The position numbers and the translations under genes were made by a program. A stretch of DNA of 64,000 nt from JBMNFI01 sp050949225. GTDB lineage: Bacteria > Bacillota > Dehalobacteriia > UBA4068. Below, piece by piece: positions 24,421 to 32,686 of this stretch. The stretch is taken from the NCBI GenBank assembly GCA_050949225.1, contig JBMNFI010000002.1:1-64000 (forward strand), read 5' to 3'. Positions within the stretch are counted from its first letter, which is position 1. Each line of letters starts with the position of its first letter. A model generated the notes under the pieces. That model was not told the origin of the DNA, did not search any database, and saw nothing but the letters and a program-made list of their open reading frames with translations.

Positions 24421-25560
24421 ATGTTCAATTATAAAAACAATCCCGATGAAAATCGTTTTGCTACTCTGGCGAAAAATTTAGTAAGCTATTCCTGTGAATT
24501 AAAGCCCGGGGATAATGTCCTCTTGGATTTACCTGCCGGAGAGGAGGCCTTTGGGCAAGAATTGATCAAAGCCGTTTATCAGGCAGGAGCGCTGCCTTTT
24601 TTAACTTACAATAACGATGTTTTAACCAAAGAATGGTTAGCGCAAATTAGCGAAAAACAACTGAAACTGGAAGCCCTTTGGCAAGTCAAACGCATGGAAC
24701 AAATGCAGGCATATATTGGCGTAAGGGCCAAAGAAAACATCTATGAGCTTGCCTCTGTTCCGGATGAAAAAAAACGCTTACACAGTTTATTGCTATCACA
24801 CCCTGTTCATCATGACATTAGGGTTAAAAAAACCAAGTGGGTCATCTTGCGCTACCCCAATCCCTCAATGGCACAAGAGGCAAAGATGTCCACAGAAAAT
24901 TTCCGTGATTTCTATTTTAACGTTTGTAATCTTGACTATGCCAAAATGTCACGTGCGATGGATCCGCTGGTAGGGCTCATGAATAACACTGACCGGGTAA
25001 AAATCTTGGCACCGGGGACCGATCTGCGCTTTTCTATCAAAGGAATTGCTGCCATTAAATGCGACGGTAAACGCAACATTCCCGACGGAGAAGTTTACAC
25101 AGCTCCCGTCAAAGATTCGGTAGAGGGTTTTATCACTTATAACGCTCCCTCTCCGCATGAAGGTCAAGTATACACTAATATTAACTTAGAATTTTCCAAA
25201 GGACAGATCGTAAATGCTGATGCCGGGAACTTAACGGAGTCTTTGCATAAAATCTTAGACACCGATAAAGGCGCGCGTTATATTGGTGAATTTGCCATCG
25301 GCTTAAACCCTTATATTATGCATCCTGCTAATGATATTCTTTTTGATGAAAAGATCCACGGCAGTTTCCATTTCACACCCGGGGCCAGCTATGAGGATGC
25401 TTTTAATGGTAATGAAAGCGCCATACATTGGGATTTGGTGAAAATTTTACGCTCTGATTATGGTGGGGGCGAAATCTACTTTGATGAGCAGCTGATTCAA
25501 AAGGATGGTCAATTCTGTCTACCTGAGCTGGCAGGGTTGAATCCGAAAAACTTATTATAA
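24421..25560 (+). CDS. Aminopeptidase, M29 family
   Basis: 379 residues, in the range of AmpS/aminopeptidase T. Family signatures are GKRNIPDGEVYTAP (first metal glutamate, about 218-231), GEFAIGLNP (second glutamate, about 287-295), the metal histidine region HGSFHFTPGASY (about 317-328) and ESAIHWDLVKILR (about 339-351). It is a cytosolic dimeric metallo-aminopeptidase that removes N-terminal residues from peptides. The ATG follows AAGGAGTCGACACC. It has its own promoter and terminator, so it is monocistronic. Confidence 0.93.
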   Translation: MFNYKNNPDENRFATLAKNLVSYSCELKPGDNVLLDLPAGEEAFGQELIKAVYQAGALPFLTYNNDVLTKEWLAQISEKQLKLEALWQVKRMEQMQAYIGVRAKENIYELASVPDEKKRLHSLLLSHPVHHDIRVKKTKWVILRYPNPSMAQEAKMSTENFRDFYFNVCNLDYAKMSRAMDPLVGLMNNTDRVKILAPGTDLRFSIKGIAAIKCDGKRNIPDGEVYTAPVKDSVEGFITYNAPSPHEGQVYTNINLEFSKGQIVNADAGNLTESLHKILDTDKGARYIGEFAIGLNPYIMHPANDILFDEKIHGSFHFTPGASYEDAFNGNESAIHWDLVKILRSDYGGGEIYFDEQLIQKDGQFCLPELAGLNPKNLL

Positions 25561-25626
25561 AACTATATAGCTACTACTATTAAAATCATTATTATTAAAT
25601 TTACTATTATCAAAGCCACAATTATT

Positions 25627-25668
25627 TAAAAGGCCGCTTCCGATTAACATAAGGAAGCGGCCTTTTAA
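25627..25668. terminator. Bidirectional terminator between aminopeptidase and rpmE
   Basis: AAAAGGCCGCTTCC pairs with GGAAGCGGCCTTTT with T-runs on each side. The two flanking genes converge on it. Confidence 0.85.
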
Positions 25669-25717
25669 AAACAACAAGCGAGGACATTTTATGTTCTCGC
25701 TTATTAGATCACAATCA

Positions 25718-25918
25718 TTACAAATTATATTTTTTCTTAAATTTGTCCACTCTGCCGCCTTCTTCGACCAGCAGGCGTTTAGAACCGGTATAGTAAGGGT
25801 GACATTGAGAGCAAACCTCTACTTTTATTTCCTCTTTTGTGGAACCGCTTTTAAAACGATTGCCACAGGAGCAAATAACATCAACCTCCTGATATTTCGG
25901 ATGGATATCTTTTTTCAT
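25718..25918 (-). CDS. rpmE: Ribosomal protein L31
   Basis: 66 residues from ATG 25918 (GAGGTG 6 bases upstream; an upstream in-frame GTG would add three residues). It starts MKKDIHPKYQ and has the zinc-binding pattern CSCGN...CSQCHPYYTG, so this is the zinc-containing C+ form of L31. It ends VDKFKKKYNL. It belongs to the large ribosomal subunit and contacts L5 at the inter-subunit bridge. In related Firmicutes rpmE precedes DUF1385 and prfA; here those genes are 19 kb away, so the block has been broken. Confidence 0.97.
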   Translation of the reverse strand: MKKDIHPKYQEVDVICSCGNRFKSGSTKEEIKVEVCSQCHPYYTGSKRLLVEEGGRVDKFKKKYNL

Positions 25919-26011
25919 CGTGGTCACCTCATTCCCCTAGAAAGCTTTGGCGAAAATATTCGCCGACCTAATGAATTATAGCACACAAAGTCAAGTATGT
26001 AAAGCATAAGT

Positions 26012-27271
26012 TTAGGTATTTGACGAAAAGGGACGTGAATAGTTGCCAATATGCACCTTTGGCAGCCCCTTAGCAAAATAATCTAACATTTGTAAAATGC
26101 CCAAACCCGGTAATTCATCACAAAACTGCTCACTCATAATCCGTGGATCGAGATTAAGATTACGTAATTGAATTTGCTTTATTCCATAAGAATTTACCAA
26201 ATCAACCAAAGCTTCTAAACGGTGGCGGCGGTCCGTAAAACCGGGATAAACTAACAGATTTAATGATACATTAACGTGATATTGCCGTGCAATTTCTAAC
26301 GATTTTTTGACATCCGATAAATCGTATTGTGGGCGATGGTAACGGAGATACTCCTCCTCAAGCGGTGAAAACAATGAAACTCGCAGGCTGTCCACTCCTG
26401 CTTGACAGACCTTAGTGATAGCCCGGGGATCTCCTGCATTAGTATTGATGTTGATCAAGCCCTGATCAGTTTGTTCACGGATTTTTCGAATGGAGTCGGC
26501 AATCAGCTGAGCCTGCTGTGTGGGCTCGCCCTCACAACCTTGTCCAAAACTAATAATAGCCTGTTTATTCTGCAAATGGGGCACGGCCACTTCAACGATT
26601 TCCCGGACCATCGGCACAAAATCCAAACGGTTTTGCGGCGAAGGACAGCATTCACTGGGCTGAAGAGAAATGCAGCCCAGACAGTCCGCATTACAAAACG
26701 GAGAGACCGGAATACCGCCTTCCAAACGCCGATAGAAAATATTTTGCGCCGTAAAACAACCGTATTTTTCCGCACAAAAAGCTAATTGTTTAAGTATCCT
26801 GTTTTCCGGAAATTGCTTAAGCTTTTGCTGCAGTCGCTCGGCTAAATCCGGGGTATTATATTTTTGGGGATGCCAGGCCTCATGTTCATCTGTTGCAACA
26901 GCCGCCACCATCAGACGGTTTTTTTTCATCCCCACAGCAGTATAGCCTAAAAGGGGCAGTGGCTGCTCCGCTAAGGAAGCCGCCGGTAGCAAGGTGCGTG
27001 TAAATCCTTGCGGTAAAAGTGCCGCCATGGCCCAGATCGGCTGTTTATCCTTTAAATATGGATTAGATTCCAATGCTTCAAACTGTCCTGTTTGACAATT
27101 AAAACCCCATGGTTTAGCTAGCGGCATCATGATTAAGGTAGCACCTTCAGGTAAAGGAATCAATTCCTTTCTGCCGGCTCGCAGCATCATATTCCCACTC
27201 ATGGCAGCCATTTCAAGACCGGGAAAATCAAACCATTGTCCATCCTTTTGAGCAAAAATCATTTTAGCCAT
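26012..27271 (-). CDS. Radical SAM protein of unknown specificity
   Basis: 419 residues. An N-terminal domain of about 170 residues without a recognised fold (WFDFPGLEMAAMSG, KPWGFNCQTGQFEAL) precedes the radical SAM core. The cluster-binding cysteines are in CNADCLGC (about 192-199, C-x3-C-x2-C). They are followed by CISLQPSECCPSP, with further Cys residues that may ligate a second cluster. A GGE-like SFGQGCEGEPT and INTNAGDP strands follow. The ATG has AAGGAGGATGTC upstream. It lies about 85 bp upstream of rpmE in the same direction. The substrate is unknown; activation or modification enzymes of anaerobes share this core. Confidence 0.85.
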   Translation of the reverse strand: MAKMIFAQKDGQWFDFPGLEMAAMSGNMMLRAGRKELIPLPEGATLIMMPLAKPWGFNCQTGQFEALESNPYLKDKQPIWAMAALLPQGFTRTLLPAASLAEQPLPLLGYTAVGMKKNRLMVAAVATDEHEAWHPQKYNTPDLAERLQQKLKQFPENRILKQLAFCAEKYGCFTAQNIFYRRLEGGIPVSPFCNADCLGCISLQPSECCPSPQNRLDFVPMVREIVEVAVPHLQNKQAIISFGQGCEGEPTQQAQLIADSIRKIREQTDQGLININTNAGDPRAITKVCQAGVDSLRVSLFSPLEEEYLRYHRPQYDLSDVKKSLEIARQYHVNVSLNLLVYPGFTDRRHRLEALVDLVNSYGIKQIQLRNLNLDPRIMSEQFCDELPGLGILQMLDYFAKGLPKVHIGNYSRPFSSNT

Positions 27272-27418
27272 GACATCCTCCTTAAAAAATCCTTTGACTT
27301 TAATAATTAAAGACAGATGCGGTATTTTCCTTTTTTGCCTTTATAAAATCTGCTTTGGGTATAATTTACACTTAAAAAGGGTACTTTATCCTTAGTATTT
27401 ATTTTGGAAAGGATTTTG

Positions 27419-28273
27419 ATGATGAAAAAAATATTGCTGCCCACTCTGATTATTACTCTAATGGCAATTCTGCCTTTGACCACTCAAGCTGCCGAAGGCT
27501 GTACAATCAACGGTAAAACCATCCATACACTAAATGAAGCACACCGCATAACTCATGTGGCACAACTTTATAATTTAGATGCCGAATTGATAGCTGCCAT
27601 GAATAATATGGATCCTCATGAGGTTATGCCGGCAGGCACTAAGATAGCCATACCCCAGGAACCTCCGCAAAAGGTTGCCGTTAAAAAAGGCGACACCTTA
27701 TATAGTATCGCTAAAAAAAATAATATTACCGTCAAAAAACTAATGCATAATAATAGTATTAAGGATCCTCAATCTGTAAAATCAGGGCAAGAACTGGTGC
27801 TGCCTTTTGCAGCTTTAAAAAATGAAGAGGATGCTGTGGCCCAACAGGGGTACAATGAGACCTTTAACACGGCCTCGCGCGGTACAGACAAAGGGTTAGC
27901 GGCGCCGGATTTTATTTGGCCATTACAAGGCAAGATAAGCTCCAAGTTTGGTGCTCGCAGGAGCGGCTTCCACCATGGCTTGGATATAGCAAATTCTCTT
28001 GGTACAGAAATTATGGCTATCAGCGGCGGGCAAGTTATCAAAGCCGGCTGGCTGTCGGGAATTTATGGCTATGGTGTAAAAATTGATCATGGCAATGGCT
28101 ATTCCAGCTTGTATGCTCATGCGCAGGAGCTTTTTGTTTCTGAGGGCGATCAAGTGGAACAAGGAGAGGTGATCGCCGGCGTGGGAAATACCGGACGCAG
28201 CACCGGACCTCATTTGCATCTGGAAATTCGTGTCAATGATATAGCTAAAGATCCCCTTAGCTTTCTGCCTTAA
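27419..28273 (+). CDS. LysM / M23 peptidoglycan endopeptidase
   Basis: 284 residues from ATG 27419 (GGAAAGGA 5-6 bases upstream). The signal peptide ends TTQA (about 25). A degenerate LysM lies at about 32-82 and a good LysM at about 86-130 (VKKGDTLYSIAKKNNITVKKLM, ending GQELVLP). The M23 domain (about 175-284) has the zinc motifs HHGLDIAN and HLHLE plus YSSLYAHA, so the three zinc ligands and the catalytic His are intact. It should be an active cell-wall DD- or glycyl-endopeptidase anchored to peptidoglycan by LysM. A terminator follows within 60 bp, so it is a single-gene unit. Confidence 0.95.
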   Translation: MMKKILLPTLIITLMAILPLTTQAAEGCTINGKTIHTLNEAHRITHVAQLYNLDAELIAAMNNMDPHEVMPAGTKIAIPQEPPQKVAVKKGDTLYSIAKKNNITVKKLMHNNSIKDPQSVKSGQELVLPFAALKNEEDAVAQQGYNETFNTASRGTDKGLAAPDFIWPLQGKISSKFGARRSGFHHGLDIANSLGTEIMAISGGQVIKAGWLSGIYGYGVKIDHGNGYSSLYAHAQELFVSEGDQVEQGEVIAGVGNTGRSTGPHLHLEIRVNDIAKDPLSFLP

Positions 28274-28326
28274 AATTTCTTAAAAAACTCCATTCGGGTT
28301 TGGATAACGTGATCCCGCAATATTAT

Positions 28327-28360
28327 AAAAAAGAAAGAGCGCCTGCGCTTTTTCTTTTTT
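28327..28360 (+). terminator. Terminator after M23 peptidase
   Basis: AAAAAAGAAA-AGCGC pairs with GCGCT-TTTCTTTTTT around a CT loop. Confidence 0.78.
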
Positions 28361-28362
28361 CA

Positions 28363-28623
28363 TCTCTGGCAGCCTTAATAAAAATTAACTGTTCCATAAA
28401 CAAAATACTTATCGGGGTTTTACTCTGTCATAAAAATAAAAGTATTTAGGAGTGGGTACAATAGAAATAAAATAAACAAAAATTATAGCATCTCCCCCTC
28501 TGGGGTTCTTTTTTGCAAGCAGGAAAAAACAGGTAGGAGCACGAAATAAGTACTTTTATGACCGAAAAATATTTTAAATATGTTTGCGCGTATTTTTGTT
28601 TTTAATTTAAAAGGAGGAATAAC
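28363..28623. other. Gene-free gap before femX-like gene
   Basis: There is no credible ORF. GTCATAAAA (28427-28435) has its complement TTTTATGAC at 28554-28562. Between them CCCC-TCT-GGGG followed by TTCTTTTTT (28494-28512) looks like an intrinsic terminator. The arrangement could be a leader, a small RNA or decayed sequence. The femX ribosome site AAAGGAGGAAT lies at the right end. Confidence 0.4.
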
Positions 28624-29736
28624 ATGCGCTGGCGTTTGCTTGATGAAACAAAGGATAAACAGAATCGCAGGATTTTTGACCATTTTATGGAGACTCATCC
28701 CAAAGGACATATTTTACAAACCTGGGAATGGGGAGAAGTTAAAAAAGGAGCATGGACTCCTTTATACCTGGTGATTGAGGATGACCAAAAAGAGATTATT
28801 GCCGCCTGTTTGCTTTTAAAAAGAAGATTACCTTTAAAATTAGGCACTTTTTTCTACGCTCCTCGCGGACCTGTGCTTGATATTGAGAACAAAGAATGTT
28901 GGGATTTCCTCTGGCAATCCATTAAAGAATTGGCTCGGAAACATGATGCTGTTTTCTGTAAAATCGATCCTGATGTGCCCGCACTTGATGAAACCTGGGC
29001 TCTCAGACTTAAAGAAAGTGGCTTTGTCTCTGCGGAAAAAGGGGAAGGGTTTGAGGGTGTACAGCCACGCCATGTCTTTCGTCTTGATATTTCACCGGAT
29101 GAAGAGACCCTTTTAGCCAACATGCATCAAAAAACCCGCTATAATATCCGCTTGGCTGCCAGAAAAGGAGTGACGGTGGAAAAATCTGATCGAGCAGGGA
29201 TGAAAATATTTTATCCCCTCCTGCAAGAAACTGCTCAAAGAGATAACTTTTTAATTCGCTCGGAGAATTATTTCACTTCTTTTTATGATTGTCTGGCACC
29301 GCACGGTCTGGCTGAATTGTTTTTAGTCCATTATGAAGATAAAGCTATTTCTGGAGCCTTGCTTTTTAAATTAGGGGATAAGTCCTGGTATATATATGGA
29401 GCATCCGCCAATAAATACCGTAACGTGATGCCCAATTACCTCATGCAATGGGAGATGATCTGCTGGTCTAAAAAACAGGGTTGCAGCTTATATGATTTTC
29501 GTGGTGTACCAGGAGATGTGCCTTCTGATCATCCGCTTTATGGCCTGGTCAAGTTCAAAAAGGGTTTTGGCGGTGAATATGTGAGCTTTATCGGCGAATA
29601 TGATTTAGTCTTTAAACCATCAGCCTACAAATTTTACAATTTCGCCGAACCAATATATCAAAAAAACATTAGACGGTGGATTCGTTTTAAAAAAAGACTC
29701 AAAGGTGAAAATAAACAAATCAATACTACTGATTAA
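28624..29736 (+). CDS. FemAB/FemX-type peptidoglycan interpeptide-bridge transferase
   Basis: 370 residues, two GNAT-like domains as in the FemABX family. Visible features are the substrate-site segment HILQTWEWGEVK (about 26-37), LPLKLGTFFYAPRGPV, a conserved MHQKTRYNIRLAARKGV (about 167-183), the GAS(A)NKYRN segment near 261, and YDFRGVPGD(V) (about 292). These enzymes use aminoacyl-tRNA to add amino acids to the lysine side chain of lipid II, building a cross-bridge. An alanine racemase gene follows 37 bp downstream, which fits cell-wall precursor synthesis. The amino acid added cannot be told. The family supports a Gram-positive-type wall. Confidence 0.92.
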   Translation: MRWRLLDETKDKQNRRIFDHFMETHPKGHILQTWEWGEVKKGAWTPLYLVIEDDQKEIIAACLLLKRRLPLKLGTFFYAPRGPVLDIENKECWDFLWQSIKELARKHDAVFCKIDPDVPALDETWALRLKESGFVSAEKGEGFEGVQPRHVFRLDISPDEETLLANMHQKTRYNIRLAARKGVTVEKSDRAGMKIFYPLLQETAQRDNFLIRSENYFTSFYDCLAPHGLAELFLVHYEDKAISGALLFKLGDKSWYIYGASANKYRNVMPNYLMQWEMICWSKKQGCSLYDFRGVPGDVPSDHPLYGLVKFKKGFGGEYVSFIGEYDLVFKPSAYKFYNFAEPIYQKNIRRWIRFKKRLKGENKQINTTD

Positions 29737-29773
29737 AACACTTTTTAAACAGTAAAAATCAAGGAGAAAAATT

Positions 29774-30925
29774 ATGCCAACTGCACCAACCCCGGAACGG
29801 TGGATTGAAATTAATCTTGATGCAATTGTTGACAATGCTCGCCATATACGCCAACATCTAAACTCAGAGACCAAGCTTTTGGCGGTGGTCAAGGCCAATG
29901 CCTATGGCATGGGAGCCGTTTCTGTGGCCAAAGCTTTAGCCCCTGAAGTGGACATGCTGGCTGTCAGTACTAGTGAAGAGGGGATTGAATTACGCAACAA
30001 CGGCATTAAAACACCTGTTTTAGTCTTTATCCCACCTACGGCTCATACAATAGAAAAGCTCATTAAGCACGATTTAACGATTAGCATTGATAGCCAAGAA
30101 ACCTTAGATCTTTTGTCAACCTTTGGGGCCAATAATCATCCCTGCCATCTTAAAATTAATAGTGGCATGAATAGGCTGGGCTGCTCTTTAGACAAGGCCG
30201 CTGTTTTGGCTTATAGCATTCATAACAGTCCGGCCGCTAAATTAGATGGTGTATATTCTCATCTTGCCAGTGCTGCGGACACTTTAGCTGCCACAAAACA
30301 GATAAACATCTTTCAGCAGGCTTTAGATAATATTACCGCTTTAGAAGTTGATTACGGTTTAGCTCATCTGGCAAACTCCACCGCCATCTTAAAGCTGGGC
30401 TGTCAGTTTGACATGGTGAGAGCCGGTACTATTTTATACGGTCAAAGCCCCATTAAACTGCCTCATGATTGGGAGCTAAAAAATCCATGGAAGGTTTTTT
30501 GTCGGATTGTTGCCGTGCGTGATGTAAAAAAAGGTGAGGCCATCGGCTATGGCGGGGATTTTTTAGCCAAAAAAGATTTGCGCATCGGGATTATCCCCTT
30601 AGGATATGCCGATGGCTTTGCGTTAGAGCCACATACCAGAAATGGCAGCATCGGTGCAGTTTTCCGTAAAGGAATACGGGATACGGCTCGTATTATCGCC
30701 AAAAGACCTCTTTATTACGCTTTTTACCGGGAACAGCAGAAAATTAAAAAAATTCCTATTGTCGGACGTATCGGCATGCAATTAACGGCGGTAGATCTTA
30801 GCCATTGTTCATTAAATAAAGGTGATATTTTGCAAATTTCTTTACGTCGTACCAGTGCTAACAGCCGGCTATGCAGGTTGTTTTTACAGGATGGACAGAT
30901 AGTTGAACAGCAAAGCATTACTTAA
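29774..30925 (+). CDS. alr: Alanine racemase
   Basis: 383 residues, full length. The PLP lysine is in AVVKANAYGMGA (K39 region) at the top of the N-terminal TIM barrel. The family segments HLKINSGMNRLGC, GVYSHLASA and MVRAGTILYGQSP follow. The catalytic tyrosine and C-terminal beta-domain motif is GEAIGYGGDFLAKKDLRIGIIPLGYADGF, read in pieces, and VGRIGMQLTAVDLS carries the second-subunit contacts. The enzyme makes D-alanine for peptidoglycan. It follows the FemX-like gene with a good AAGGAGAAAAATT ribosome site, and the two are likely co-transcribed. Confidence 0.97.
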   Translation: MPTAPTPERWIEINLDAIVDNARHIRQHLNSETKLLAVVKANAYGMGAVSVAKALAPEVDMLAVSTSEEGIELRNNGIKTPVLVFIPPTAHTIEKLIKHDLTISIDSQETLDLLSTFGANNHPCHLKINSGMNRLGCSLDKAAVLAYSIHNSPAAKLDGVYSHLASAADTLAATKQINIFQQALDNITALEVDYGLAHLANSTAILKLGCQFDMVRAGTILYGQSPIKLPHDWELKNPWKVFCRIVAVRDVKKGEAIGYGGDFLAKKDLRIGIIPLGYADGFALEPHTRNGSIGAVFRKGIRDTARIIAKRPLYYAFYREQQKIKKIPIVGRIGMQLTAVDLSHCSLNKGDILQISLRRTSANSRLCRLFLQDGQIVEQQSIT

Positions 30926-31018
30926 TAAATTATTTCTCTTTGATGTTTAAAGCAGGTTATTATCATCTGGACAGCGAACTGTTTTATTATGAAAACCGCA
31001 TTTTAGGAGGCGATGTGG

Positions 31019-31693
31019 ATGAGAATAACTAAAGAGCTTTTCCTGTCCGCCGGTTGTCCCTTTTGTCAAGAGATTCTGCTTTTACGCTCCATTTCACCTT
31101 TTATGCTGCATCGTCGGCAAAAAAAAGAGATTAGCTGCACTTGCGGCTCTTTACGCTTTTTTATTCATACTGGTGAAAAAAATCTTTATGTAGATTATTT
31201 TTGCCCGATTTGCTTAGATAATCACTCTTATATTTTTAGTCTTAGTGAATTAAAAAACCAGCAGCTTGTTGTCATTCACTGCCAGGAAACGGGCCTCAAC
31301 CTGGCCTCTTTAGGGGAAAGAAAAAAAGTGGTAGAACTGCTTAAAAAGGATGGACAAATTATTCTGTACTATCAAGATACTCTGCAGGATCTTTTGTCCC
31401 ATTCGGCACAGATGTCCGAAATTTTGCAGCATTTTTTGCAGCTCTTGGCACAAGATCAAGTCCTCTGCTCCTGTAAATCCCATGACTTTGATCTTCGGCT
31501 GTGCGGAAGTCGTTTGCTGTTACTTTGCAGCCATTGCGGGGCCTCTGTCAGTCTTTCAACCAAAAGTCCTCATGAGTTGCAGCATTTTAAGCAATCTACA
31601 TATATTTTACTCGACAAAATTTCTTCTGACTTTACCTTTAAAGATGAAGATCAGCTTTTAAATAATCTTTGTTCAAAAAATGAATTTAAATAA
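31019..31693 (+). CDS. Cys-rich zinc-ribbon-like protein, unknown
   Basis: 224 residues from ATG 31019, which sits 8 bases after AGGAGG; the ATG at 31013 is only 2 bases away and unlikely. Cysteine pairs form at least three ribbon-like sites: GCPFC (about 11-15), CTCG, then CPIC (about 60-63), and near the C-terminus CSCK...LCSHCG. The middle is helical and lacks recognisable enzymatic motifs. There is no signal peptide. It lies between alr and fba with a 14-bp gap to fba. A zinc-binding regulatory or scaffold role is possible, but I do not recognise the family. Confidence 0.75.
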   Translation: MRITKELFLSAGCPFCQEILLLRSISPFMLHRRQKKEISCTCGSLRFFIHTGEKNLYVDYFCPICLDNHSYIFSLSELKNQQLVVIHCQETGLNLASLGERKKVVELLKKDGQIILYYQDTLQDLLSHSAQMSEILQHFLQLLAQDQVLCSCKSHDFDLRLCGSRLLLLCSHCGASVSLSTKSPHELQHFKQSTYILLDKISSDFTFKDEDQLLNNLCSKNEFK

Positions 31694-31707
31694 AAGGAGG
31701 ATTTATC

Positions 31708-32562
31708 ATGCCGCTCGTTCCGATGAGACAACTTTTAGACAAAGCCGAAAAGGGTAATTATGCTGTAGGTGCCTTTAATTGCAACAACATGGAGATTGTA
31801 CAAGCAATTATTACAGCAGCCAGCGAAGAAAATTCACCTGTAATAGTACAAGCAAGCCAAGGTGCCATTAAATATGCGGGTATTGAATATATCGTTGCGC
31901 TTACTAAAATCGCCGCTGATTCCACTCATATACCGGTGGCCTTACACTTAGATCACGGCACTGATTTTAAACAGATCATGCAATGCATTGCACATGGATT
32001 CACTTCCGTGATGATTGATGGATCTAAGCACCACCTAGAGGACAACATTGCGATCACCAACAAAGTTTCCGAAGTAGCGCGCGCCTGTGGTTTAAGTGTA
32101 GAGGCAGAGCTGGGGAAAATTGGCGGTACGGAAGATGACATCGTGGTAGCAGATAAAGATGCCATTTATACAGATCCGCAAGAGGCCAAATACTTTGTAG
32201 AACATACTGATATTGACGCTTTAGCCATCGCTATTGGCACGGCTCATGGACAATACAAAGGAGAACCTAAGCTGGATTTAGATCGCTTAGTTAAAATTCG
32301 CTCTTTGATTGATGTACCGATAGTTTTACATGGCTCTTCCGGTGTTCCTGATGAAACTCTTAAAGAAGCCATTAAGCGCGGTGTCAGCAAAATTAATATT
32401 GATACCAATATCCGTGAAGCCTTTATGAAGGGACTTAAAACCGCCCTAGAGGAAGACCCCACTCAAATTGATCCACGCAAGGTATTGGGTCCGGCACGCT
32501 CGGCCATGACTGCAATTGTCAAAGAAAAAGTCAGAATTTTTGGCAGCAATGATCAAGCGTAA
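31708..32562 (+). CDS. fba: Class II fructose-1,6-bisphosphate aldolase
   Basis: 284 residues, the short class IIA/IIB form. The metal site is HLDHG (His and catalytic Asp, about 80-84), with further ligand histidines in AIGTAHGQYKG and VLHGSSG (phosphate site). AELGKIGGTED is the flexible loop carrying the catalytic base. It splits fructose-1,6-bisphosphate in glycolysis; a tagatose-bisphosphate aldolase cannot be fully excluded from sequence. The ATG has AAAGGAGG upstream. In related organisms fba neighbours rho and rpmE, whereas here it ends the alr unit and is followed by a strong terminator. Confidence 0.93.
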   Translation: MPLVPMRQLLDKAEKGNYAVGAFNCNNMEIVQAIITAASEENSPVIVQASQGAIKYAGIEYIVALTKIAADSTHIPVALHLDHGTDFKQIMQCIAHGFTSVMIDGSKHHLEDNIAITNKVSEVARACGLSVEAELGKIGGTEDDIVVADKDAIYTDPQEAKYFVEHTDIDALAIAIGTAHGQYKGEPKLDLDRLVKIRSLIDVPIVLHGSSGVPDETLKEAIKRGVSKINIDTNIREAFMKGLKTALEEDPTQIDPRKVLGPARSAMTAIVKEKVRIFGSNDQA

Positions 32563-32614
32563 ATCATAACAAAAATTCTTTATGCAAAAATGTTAAAACT
32601 TTGATCTCTATTTT

Positions 32615-32655
32615 AAAAAGCTCCTCTGCATAAAATTGCAAAGGAGCTTTTTTTT
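32615..32655 (+). terminator. Terminator after fba
   Basis: AAAAAGCTCCT-TGCA pairs with TGCA-AGGAGCTTTTT, followed by more T. The convergent argS ends 30 bp away, and the A/T flanks may serve both. Confidence 0.85.
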
Positions 32656-32686
32656 GATTTAGTTTATACTCGTTTATTACTGGTTT

